Of a stretch of DNA of 64,000 bases, positions 45,692-56,700 are shown piece by piece. Each line of letters opens with the position of its first letter. The first letter of the stretch is position 1. The translations under genes and the position numbers were made by a program. The DNA lies in assembly GCA_037953625.1 (NCBI GenBank), contig CM075654.1, positions 49,607,001 through 49,671,000 on the forward strand, read 5' to 3'. The notes under the pieces are model-generated. The model was not told the origin of the DNA, did no database searches, and saw only the letters and a list, made by a program, of their open reading frames with translations. Source of the stretch: Crotalaria pallida (taxonomy: Eukaryota; Streptophyta; Magnoliopsida; Fabales; Fabaceae).

Positions 45692-45723
45692 TAACCGGTT
45701 ACAGGGCATTACTAACCGGTTAG
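45692..45723 (-). promoter_or_regulatory. CTAACCGGTTAG pair upstream of B2 TATA box
   Basis: Two sites, 45692-45701 and 45712-45723, with CG centres 21 bp apart. Confidence 0.7.
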
Positions 45724-48700
45724 ATTAGTTCAAAATTTAAAAATTAATATTTTTAAATCTTTCCCTCCAAGAACCTTTTCAATATTACCTTTAAGTCCTC
45801 ATTCAGGGACCAAAATGCAATATTCTTATATTTTGCATTTATTTGCCATATAAAAATATTTCAACTTATTTTTATATTCAAGGCTTAATTAAATACAAAA
45901 CATAAACTTGGAAAATTTCTATAAATTAATAATAAAACTTTTATTATTAATTTCCTATTATTCGGGAGACGAAAATTAGGGGTGTTACAGTGCGTACACC
46001 CATTTGGTCGATATTATCCCTAACGTCCCAGTGAAGAGTTTTATTCACTTGGTTGATATTTTCTAAGGGAGTCCCAATGGGGTCGTTGCAATAAATATCC
46101 GCCAATAGGAGGCTGTGCCCCGACGGATTATTAAAATAATGATTATACTCTATTTCTAAAAACCATCGCAAAGTGGCTGATGGATTTTTTTTATAAAGCA
46201 CCAGCACCAGCTAAAGAAATTGTTAAAGATGAGATTGATGAATGCAAAGATGAAATGAAGGACTATGTACTTGATGGTTAAGTTAAAGAATTGATAATAA
46301 AGATTGGTAATGGATTGTGGTTGCATTCATGCATTGGTTGTTTGCTCCAGCTTGTTGAGATGTTTTGCGCTGTCTGTCGCACACGCTGTCTGTCGTGGAG
46401 GGTCGAGCGGAGGAAGCTCAGGATGACCCATTTTGTAACACCCCGCATTTTTCCCGTACGTGCGTAAACGATTTCGATGAAAATCAACATGGAGTTTTTG
46501 TTCTCAAAAGGATTTTCTAAAAGAGAATTTATGATTTTATTAAAGGGTGATTTCTTTATGGAATAAATTTGCATTTTTGATTTGTGAACCTTGAAAATAT
46601 AATTTTTAAATTTTCTGGATTGATTTACAAAATTTATTTTTAATTTGTGAAGGACGAATTTTTAAGAAACCATGATTTTTGAGAGTTAATGACTTTAAAT
46701 AAATTTGTCTTTTGGAAATTTCTCATTTTCATGGAAGTTTGATTTTTAATTGTGTGTATTATATGTAGATAATTATTTTACTTTGAAAGAGCCTAAGTTT
46801 TCTTTATAATAAAAAGTGTTCTTGTAGGAAATTAAACCAATTGCCATGACATGAAATTAATTCATGATGTATGTTCAATATGATATGTGTTTGTTTTAAT
46901 ATGTGAATATTACTTGAAAAATAAATGTGTGTGTGAATAGTGCTACGGTTTTATGTGTGTATGTGTGTATGATTTCTAAAAAAAAATAAAATAAATGTTT
47001 GCATGATTATAATGTCTCAAAACAAATGTGAGTAGAAAATGAAAATGAAAATGCATGATGTGTGTGCATGTGTGTGTGCCACGGTGATGTGTGGGTGTGT
47101 AAGGGGTAGGATTTTGAATTTTGGGGCAAGAAAATATTAGGATGACATGAGAAACCAACAAGTGGACTAAGTGAGTAGAAAGGAGGAGATTCGAAGTGAC
47201 CTTGCATGATGAAGCCTAAGCCCTAGACTATGCACTATGTCTCCCTTTGATTTAACCCTTGCCATGCAAACTTTTGGAAATCCAAGTTTGCCCTTCCACT
47301 TGATGCCTTGGCCGAACCTCCATCCAAAGGCAAAGAGGACCACTTCGGTTGCCCATAAATTCACCAAGTCCTAATTCATTTCCTTACTTCTTTCCATTTC
47401 CTTTCCACTTACAACCCAAACACTTCTAAGGGACCATCAAACCCTTAGAAAAGAAAAGAGAGAGAAGAGAAAGAGAGTGTGACCGTGAGGAACACAAAGG
47501 AAGAGGAAGGAGATTTAGATCAAGACCTTGAATTTTCTTTGGAGATCAAGATCCTTAGAAGTTAGAAGACCCACTTTCTTGGTAGGTTATGTGAAGATCA
47601 AGAGGAGAACCATGAGAGTTAGGATTTTCTTTTGGTTTTGTAACTTTTCCTTTTTCTCTTTTCATTGCATGTTTATTTTCATAGCTTGAGAGATGAGTGC
47701 AAGTGTGACTTAGATTCTACTATGGACTTTTAAATTGGTTTGTAATATGTGAACTCATGGACTCTCTATGTTTCGGTTATGGCTTCTTTAGATAGGTCAT
47801 GATGATTTTCTAAACAAACTTTTAAAGGATCTAAATTATTACTTGAGATTTTTGTGAAAACTAAAATGAAACTCCATGCATGTTGGATTTCTTCTCTTAA
47901 ACCGTGATCTATAAGGTTTTTATGAAAGGATTTGGTAAATAAATTATGATCTAGGTTTGATTGGTAACAAAGTGAAGAATTTATGTCTTGCATGTTAAGT
48001 TCTTGTGTTCAATCCGTGATCTATGTGCATTTATGTGAATGTTTGATAAACCATTTCATGATCTAAACATATTTGAGAAGAAAATAGGGATTTTTAGCTT
48101 TGCATGTTGATTTTGCAATGATTTTGGTTGATCTTTGTATGTGCATGTTTTAATCCATGTTCATTATCTTACAAGTTAGAACTTTGAGGTTTGCATGTCA
48201 ATTTTCAAGTAAAGAAATTAAGTTTTCCTTTATGTATGTCTCGGTCTAGAGGAAATAAATAGGGTAATGGTCTTTAAAATGGTTTTTCTTTTTATAAACA
48301 TGATTTGATTTAAAGATTTGTTTTATCCATGTTGTGTTGGTGTGAAGGCCATTCGGCCATGAGTGCAAAAAGTGTTTTGGTGCTTGATTATTGGGTGCAT
48401 GTATGCATTAGAGATAGATTTAGTAGGTCTTGAGTTCATGCATGCTATTCTTTTTAGAAGATCAAGTTATAATTCAAAATTTTATTTAAGAAAAATTATA
48501 AGTTGAGTTTTAACAAAAAGTTTAAGGAAATCTCATAATGGTTCATGCATGTTGATGTAATATGATTTACTTTAATTGTCTTTAGTGCATTGAAAAGTGA
48601 ACTAAGATTTTTGTCTTATGTATGATGATATTCGGCCTTGAGATAGGAAATAGGGAAGTGTGCTTGATAATCATTTGAGTTGCATGTTGACTAAGATTAG

Positions 48701-50309
48701 CCTCATTTAGGAGCATAAAGATGCATACATGAAATGATTTGTGGCCTTGATTGTTGCTTTGAACTAAGTTAAGAAAAATGAAATTGAAATTGTTTAATTT
48801 CCCTATGATGATTACGGTTTGATCTTGGAAGAAATAAAATAATTTCATGTCTTTGATGGTGTGTTATATTTTGCAAGATTTTACTTGAATAATTCGGCCA
48901 GTGCATGTTTAGATGGTTAGAGTATTTTCTTTTTTGAAATGACTAATGAGAGTGATTAAATTCTATGTTTGTGTTATCATATGAGTGATACAATGATGTG
49001 CTAATTTCTTTTATTCTTTTCGGTTTTAGAGACTAGGAATAGGTAGAATTAATTGAATTAATTTTCATGATCTTGATCCTATGATTTCAAGGTTTAGAAA
49101 TTATTAGGAAATGCTAATTATAGGCAATTCGGTTTTGCCATGATTTAATTCCTGTGCATGATTGAAATTGTGTGTTAGTGTTATAATTTAATTAGTTAAT
49201 TTCTTTAGCCCAAAAGTGCTTTGCAATAAGTGAATGATGAATGTTTTGGACTTTGATGAACTAGTTAATGTGATCCTAGAATTTTATCTTTAATTCTTGC
49301 ATTCTGATGAGTGTTTTAAGAATTATATTTTCATAACCTGAATATTTCAAATTAAGTTTTTAATAATGAAAGGAGGTTTATTTGAATAAAAGAGCATTTC
49401 TAAGTTGTTTTCAAAGTTTTTCTCAAAAACCTTTTTAATCCTAGATTCAAGTTGAATTTGAAAAGTTTTGAATAATTAACAGCAAGTTTTAAAAAAGAGA
49501 ATTGTTTTCAAAAACGAATTAAGAGAGTGTATCAAAATCGTTTCTAACGCACGGGAAAATGTCTTAGTTCGAGCGACGGACGCGAGGATATGAGGCGAGG
49601 AAAGATGATCGGGAAACTTTGGAGAGCGTTAGGATGTTCGTCATCGAGGTGAGAGAGGGGCTTTCCCTTAAGACGTCGTGGTATTTAGGTAACATATGAA
49701 GGCGTCCAATCATCTCAAAGGTTGGACTCCAATCTCATTTAGTGTAGTGGTGTATGTGATAGCGATTGTTCAATTGGTTAAGCTATCCACCCGAACGACT
49801 GAGATTGGTTTATCAAAAATGGTGTTATGTTTTCTGATTGTTCGTGCTGAATTATTTAATTATTTGATGATTTGTTTATTTGTTAAATAAATATGATATT
49901 GTTAGGATTATTTGATTGTGCGTTGGTAATGAAGTTATGGAAGTAACAAACTAAGAATGAAAAGAAAAGAATAATGGATTTGAATAATGAGAATAAGTGA
50001 CGAGAATGAATTGTGAGAGAAGTAGATGGTGATTGGAAAATTGGAAAGAACGAGAGGAGTTGCTGATGCTGCTGAGCCCGAATTGGCGAGGAAGGACATC
50101 AGTGATGCTGCTGAGTCACAATTGGCAAAGAGGACAATGATGGCGTGCGGAGTGACAACTGACCTGAAATAGTGATGCTAATGTTGTTGAGCTAAGATTA
50201 ATGAGGGCAATGTTGCTGTGATATGAGAGAGAGAAAGATGATGCAATGTTGTTGTGATGATTCAAGTGATAGTATATGAGCTTTAGGGGGATTAGATGCG
50301 AACGATTAG

Positions 50310-50665
50310 TGATCGGGCCTCATTGAAGGGATGCACCAAGGATGAGCCGATCATTAGGAATAAGCCGTAATTAAAAACCTTTAAAATCTTTTAAAAGACA
50401 TTAACAAATGCGGTGAGATATGAGCGTCGTATCGAAGTAGTGGAGAGGAAGGAACCATAAGTATCTGCGGATACTTAGGAGGAGATTGCATTAGGGGAGG
50501 ACAATGACGGTGATACGTCAAGAAGTCTAGAGTACTTTTCTAGGCGGAACGAATTCCACAAGTGGCGCACTAACGTGGTGGGGACTGGGTCCAATGCCGT
50601 GGCAAGTTCTGCTTTCGAAACTAGAATAAGTACTGTCGTCCCCTAGATTGCAAATCTAGGACAGT
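50310..50665 (+). repeat. Hairpin group in 5' LTR of element C
   Basis: TGATCGG/CCGATCA continued by CTCAT/ATGAG (50310-50353); TAAGTATC-TGCG-GATACTTA (50458-50477); CCTAGATT-GCA-AATCTAGG (50642-50660) inside ACTGT/ACAGT (50632-50665). The same hairpins recur in the 3' LTR at +7277. The position before the acidic frame mirrors the arrays of B1 and B2. Confidence 0.65.
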
Positions 50666-51321
50666 GAGAGGGACTGGAACGGGGCATTGTGATTTGCCAC
50701 TGCGAGACAGTGAGCCTTGATTTATGATAAATGAATTGAATTGATTTGAGGATGTATTCCTCCTGGTCTGGGACCATATGTTGTGAGACAGCTGTCGTGC
50801 CCCCGTGGTAAAGGTCCTGTACTCCTGTTTGCTTCCGACTAGGTTGGGTGGTTGACCGAGGAGATGTAGACGTGTGTGAGCTCAATGATGTTTCCCCCTC
50901 ATCATTGATGCTAACCGAAATGATAAGACTTAAAGAACCAAGATGTTCTAAAGATAAGTGTAGTAATAATAATAATAACGAGTAATGAATAAGATGGATG
51001 AGTTTTGGTGATATGAGCATCCTGAAGTATTCGTAGAGTGTGAGAGTGAAGAATGAAAGAGAAGTATCATGGTGGAGGATATGATCTTAATGAACTTGCA
51101 AATATTGAAATGGATGATCGAGTGATTGTGTATGTGTATAACCTATTAGTTATAATGTGTGGACTTGATTTACTTTATGTTACTGTTGGATTTATTTACT
51201 TATAGTTATTTTGTCTTAATATTTACCTGATGTAATCCCACATAGTCGACATTGCCGTTTTGGGTTGCTCACTCTCTCTATCACTTCTATTCTGTCTTGT
51301 ATAAAATTGTACGGATTCTAG

Positions 51322-51639
51322 ATGGCCAATATTGCGAGATATCAGTTGATGCGGGAGATAGGAGCGACTCCACGGAGAGGTGACAACAGCACCATGTCTG
51401 TGTATGTGATGTTCTTCATAGAGATTCCACGTAGGAGGGCAGAGCTAGAAGAGAGGGATGCTGCTTTGGAGGAGGAAACAGATGCTGAGTTGGATGACTC
51501 CACAGTGAGGGTTGCTGATGAGGCTGAGGAGGAGGAAGATCCCGACCTTTGGTCTGAGGATGACCCAGAGGAGTATCTCAGTGATGAGAGTTGGATCTTT
51601 AGCCCGGAGGATCTGCTGGCAGATGACGAGGACGAGTGA
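51322..51639 (+). CDS. Acidic LTR-encoded frame, element C 5' LTR
   Basis: 105 codons. The N-terminal part (IARYQLMREIGATPRRGDN) loosely resembles the MARYL start of B1 and B2 (ARYL, then E, then PLRRG). The C-terminal 60 residues are very acidic (EEEEDPDLWSEDDPEEY). The ATG directly follows a possible acceptor, GATTCTAG. The family is not recognised. The other LTR carries a copy (58599-58916) differing by several replacement changes, compatible with relaxed constraint after insertion. Confidence 0.5.
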   Translation: MANIARYQLMREIGATPRRGDNSTMSVYVMFFIEIPRRRAELEERDAALEEETDAELDDSTVRVADEAEEEEDPDLWSEDDPEEYLSDESWIFSPEDLLADDEDE

Positions 51640-52043
51640 CAGAGTAGTATTAGAATGCATGCGTTAGTAGAGGTCCATGACTAGAAGATTAGGTAGTTCC
51701 CTTTTGAGTTATGTATTCCACTATGAGTTCTTAGCGACCTGGTGATGTCATGCTGTAACCCCAACTAGTTTAATTCAAGTATTGATGTTTTGAGATGAAA
51801 TCGAATGGGTTATTCTATTTAAAGGATGTTTTGGAAAAATGAGTTTCGAAGCGCGGTGTCTTGTGACATCTCGGTTTGGAACATGAAAGAGTTGGTGCAA
51901 CTTGAGGACATGGGTTTTATATGTAACTATGTTTTACAAATAGAAATGTTCTCATTTTGTACATTACTCACTTTTTAAAAAAAATGGCCCTAATTTTCAC
52001 TTAAAATGATTATGGTTTCAAGTTGCCAAATCGGGGTGTTACA

Positions 52044-53771
52044 GATGTGGTATCAAAGCAATGGTTGATCTAAGAACTCTTGTGTGTGGACTTACATACT
52101 CTACCGTGTGACCTTGAGTGTGCGCTAGCCTTAAGATAGCAATAGGTAAGGATAGGACCGCTAGGGTTGTATCGATGTATCTCCGGACAGCGTAGTTCTC
52201 ATCTGCAATGGAATTCGGCCGCAGTACTCGGTGCTATCATGAGACGTCAGCTGGTGATTCAAATCTTCTTGTTGAACTCCTTTCTGATGTGAACCTCTTG
52301 TTGTTTGAAGTAACCTTTGAGCTTTTGACCCGAGATCTAGTCTTGTGACTAGAACTCTTCTTTCTTGTTGCAACATTCTTTGCAAAACCCATGAATTTTG
52401 CCAAATTGCTTTGGCAAAGCGTTTGAAATAGCCTTTTTCAGAAAATTTTTAACCCTTGTTTATCAAAGAAACTTGATAAACTGCTACAAACAATGATAAA
52501 ACCCAAAATTATCTCTTTAAGCTTGCTCAAATATTTGTTCTCTCCTAAAGCCTTATTGAAATTATAAACCTTGATATCCGGCATCCGTCATACAAATGTT
52601 CTTAGATTAGGCAGTGGGTAGTGAAGTACCGTGGGGGCAAGAATTGTAAGTACTAAGGAAAATTAAGGATTGGTTGACATGAATGGAAGAAGTGTGAGCC
52701 TTGGAGAAGGTAGGAGTACTCTTTAGAGTTGTAGAAATATGATGAGTTATTTGGAATGAGTAAGAATTAGAATTTTGAGGGTAAATTGGTCCAAATGGTG
52801 GTCTGTATAGTGGTAAGCTAAGGGAGGAATTTGAGAGAATATTTAGAACCTGAGTTCCTAAGTGTGTTGATTTGCGGAAGGAGGGCGGTTAGAAAGAGGA
52901 GAATAGGTGATAATGTGGTAAGGTTGAATCAATGAGGTGGTGGAACTCATGATTAGAACCCTTAGGTGTGACCTAAAGTTAGGGTGGAGCGTTAGGACTT
53001 GACGTTTTGAGGAATAATAGGTCTCCGAACTGAAAGAATATTGATGGTGTAGAACTCGTGATAGATAGAAAGGTTGGTAAAGGGTTTAGAATGTTTAGGT
53101 TATATGATTAAGTATTTAAGAATAGGGAATGAAGTAGTGGGTATTTCTTGAGGATTAGTGGCGATTAAGACGGGAAGATGAGATGATGGTCTTAGAAGTT
53201 GGATAATAATGATTGATGGATGAAGTGTGAGACAATTAAAAAGTTAGATTGGGGTTAGGTAGTAAGAAACTGTGTAAAACCGATTGAGGTATGATAAAGA
53301 ATGGGAGTTTTAGAAATTAAGTTGTGATCAAGAGAGCGGTGTGTAGAGATATGATTTATTTAAGTTGGGGAGCAAGTGGAGATATGGAATTTTAGGAAAT
53401 AGCTTGACTAGGCTTGAACGGATAAGGAGTACTATAATTCCATGAAGTAGTAGAATCTTAGCCCAAAGGGTATAACTCTGTTGTGTCTGGATGTTGCTCG
53501 GATATCTTAAACCTCTTTAATCTTCTGTTTCCGTAGAACCGTGTTGTTTGTACCCCATTCCATTGGCTGACCAGATTACACCGTGAGATTACTTGCAAAA
53601 GTAATCCGTTCGATTAGCCGAAAGGATAGTAGATGGATAATGCGCGACCGCGGATGTTTGCAACGGTTGCTGCAGTTAGAAAATAGAGGGAGCATTCATA
53701 GGAGTTATGCGTCCATAGCCCAGGCTCGCTCAGCACTTCTCGAGGACGAGAAATCTTTAAGTTGGGGAGAA
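52044..53771 (+). other. Internal region of element C, non-coding
   Basis: 1728 bp between the primer site and the polypurine tract. No gag, pol or other recognisable frame is present; the longest frame (53583-53858) crosses into the 3' LTR. Confidence 0.85.
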
Positions 53772-56700
53772 TGCAACACCCCGCATTTTTCCCGTACGTG
53801 CGTAAACGATTTCGATGAAAATCAACTTGGAGTTTTTGTTCTCAAAAGGATTTTCTAAAAGAGAATTTATGATTTTATTAAAGGGTGATTTCTTTATGGA
53901 ATAAATTTGCATTTTTGATTTGTGAACCTTGAAAATATAATATTTAAATTTTCTGGATTGATTTACAAAATTTATTTTTAATTTGTGAAGGACGAATTTT
54001 CAAGAAACCATGATTTTTGAGAGTTAATGACTTTAAAGAAATTTGTCTTTTGGAAATTTCTCATTTTCATGGAAGTTTGATTTTTAATTGTGTGTATTAT
54101 ATGTAGATAATTATTTTACTTTGAAAGAGCCTAAGTTTTCTTTATAATAAAATGTGTTCTTGTAGGAAATTAAACCAATTGCCATGACATGAAATTAATT
54201 CATGATGTATGTTCAATATGATATGTGTTTGTTTTGATATGTGAATATTACTTGAAAAATAAATGTGTGTGTGAATAGTGCTACGGTTTTATGTGTCTAT
54301 GTGTGTATGATTTCTAAAAAAAAAATGTTTGCATGATTATAATGTCTCAAAACAAATGTGAGTAGAAAATGAAAATGAAAATGCATGATGTGTGTGCATG
54401 TGTGTGTGCCACGGTGATGTGTGGGTGTGTAAGAGGTAGGATTTTGAATTTTGGGGCAAGAAAATACTAGGATGACATGAGAAACCAACAAATGGACTAA
54501 GTGAGTAGAAAGGAGGAGATTTGAAGTGACCTTGCATGATGAAGCCTAAGCCCTAGACTATGCACTATGTCTCCCTTTAATTTAACCCTTGCCATGCAAA
54601 CTTTTGGAAATCCAAGTTTGCCCTTCCACTTGATGCCTTGGCCGAACCTCCATCCAAGGGCAAAGAGGACCACTTCGGTTGCCCATAAATTCACCAACAC
54701 TTCTAAGGGACCATCAAACCCTTAGAAAAGAAAAGAGAGAGAAGAGAAAGAGAGTGTGGCCGTGAGGAACACAAAGGAAGAGGAAGGAGATTTAGATCAA
54801 GACCTTGAATTTTCTTTGGAGATCAAGAACCTTAGAAGTTAGAAGACCCACTTTCTTGGTAGGTTATGTGAAGATCAAGAGGAGAACCATGAGAGTTAGG
54901 ATTTTCTTTTGGTTTTGTAACTTTTCCTTTTTCTCTTTTCATTGCATGTTTATTTTCATAGCTTGAGAGATGAGTGCAAGTGTGACTTAGATTCTACTAT
55001 GGACTTTTAAATTGGTTTGTAATATGTGAACTCATGGACTCTCTATGTTTCGGTTATGGCTTCTTTAGATAGGTCATGATGATTTTCTAAACAAACTTTT
55101 AAAGGATCTAAATTATTACTTGAGATTTTTGTGAAAACTAAAATGAAACTCCATGCATGTTGGATTTCTTCTCTTAAACCATGATCTATAAGGTTTTTAT
55201 GAAAGGATTTGGTAAATAAATTATGATCTAGGTTTGATTGGTAACAAAGTGAAGAATTTATGTCTTGCATGTTAAGTTCTTGTGTTCAATCCGTGATCTA
55301 TGTGCATTTATGTGAATGTTTGATAAACCATTTCATGATCTAAACATATTTGAGAAGAAAATAGGGATTTAAAGCTTTGCATGTTGATTTTGTAATGATT
55401 TTGGTTGATCTTTGTATGTGCATGTTTTAATCCATGTTCATTATCTTACAAGTTAGAACTTTGAGGTTTGCATGTCAATTTTCAAGTAAAGAAATTAAGT
55501 TTTCCTTTATGTATGTCTCGGTCTAGAGGAAATAAATAGGGTAATGGTCTTTAAAATGGTTTTTCTTTTTATAAACATGATTTGATTTAAAGATTTGTTT
55601 TATCCATGTTGTGTTGGTGTGAAGGCCATTCGGCCATGAGTGCAAAAAGTGTTTTGGTGCTTGATTATTGGGTGCATGTATGCATTAGGGATAGATTTAG
55701 TAGGTCTTGAGTTCATGCATGCTATTCTTTTTAGAAGATCAAGTTATAATTCAAAATTTTATTTAAGAAAAAATATAAGTTGAGTTTTAACAAAAAGTTT
55801 AAGGAAATCTCATGATGGTTCATGCATGTTGATGTAATATGATTTGCTTTAATTGTCTTTAGTGCATTGAAAAGTGAACTAAGATTTTTGTCTTATGTAT
55901 GATGATATTCGGCCTTGAGATAGGAAATAGGGAAGTGTGCTTGATAATCATTTGAGTTGCATGTTGACTAAGATTAGCCTCATTTAGGAGCATAAAGATG
56001 CATACATGAAATGATTTAAGGCCTTGATTGTTGCTTTGAACTAAGTTAAGAAAAATGAAATTGAAATTGTTTAATTTCCCTATGATGATTACGATTTGAT
56101 CTTGGAAGAAATAAAATAATTTCATGTCTTTGATGGTGTGTTATATTTTGCAAGATTTTACTTGAATAATTCGGCCAGTGCATGTTTAGATGGTTAGAGT
56201 ATTTTCTTTTTTGAAATGACTAATGAGAGTGATTAAATTCTATGTTTGTGTTATCATATGAGTGATACAATGATGTGCTAATTTCTTTTATTCTTTTCGG
56301 TTATAGAGACTAGGAATAGGTAGAATTAATTGAATTAATTTTCATGATGTTAATCCTATGATTTCAAGGTTTAGAAATTATTAGGAAATGCTAATTATAG
56401 GCAATTCGGTTTTGCCATGATTTAATTCCTGTGCATGATTGAAATTGTGTGTTAGTGTTATAATTTAATTAGTTAATTTCTTTAGCCCAAAAGTGTTTTG
56501 CAATAAGTGAATGATGAATGTTTTGGACTTTGATGAACTAGTTAATGTGATCCTAGAATTTTATCTTTAATTCTTGCATTCTGATGAGTGTTTTAAGAAT
56601 TATATTTTCATAACCTGAATATTTCAAATTAAGTTTTTAATAATGAAAGGAGGTTTATTTGAATAAAAGAGCATTTCTAAGTTGTTTTCAAAGTTTTTCT

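Larger units (their letters stand above)
42433..45989 (-). mobile_element. Solo LTR B2 (same family as B1), duplication GTGCG
   Basis: On the minus strand it runs from TGTAACACCCC at 45989 to AGAGCGTCACA at 42433 (3557 bp). GTGCG flanks it at 42428-42432 and 45990-45994. It is inserted in the tandem array of the Tekay-like LTR. The parts correspond one by one to B1: palindrome pair (45712-45692), TATAAAT (45561-45555), donor (45044), palindromes (44631-44226), hairpin array (43975-43743), acceptor, MARYL frame, and (TA)n at about 42789-42818. Confidence 0.93.
46434..52043 (+). repeat. 5' LTR of element C
   Basis: Runs from TGTAACACCCCGCA to ATCGGGGTGTTACA. A purine-rich leader (47440-47560) is followed by a possible donor CTTG|GTAGGT at 47582. 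A long intron-like stretch follows in which TTGCATGTT-like motifs recur more than ten times (47877-49150). Then come hairpins at 50310-50660 and a possible acceptor GATTCTAG at 51320-51321 before the acidic frame. Confidence 0.95.

Noticed and set aside
52048..52059. tRNA gene at TGGTATCA sites (also 31064 and 59866)
   Set aside because: These are short primer-binding sites complementary to the initiator tRNA-Met; no cloverleaf is present.
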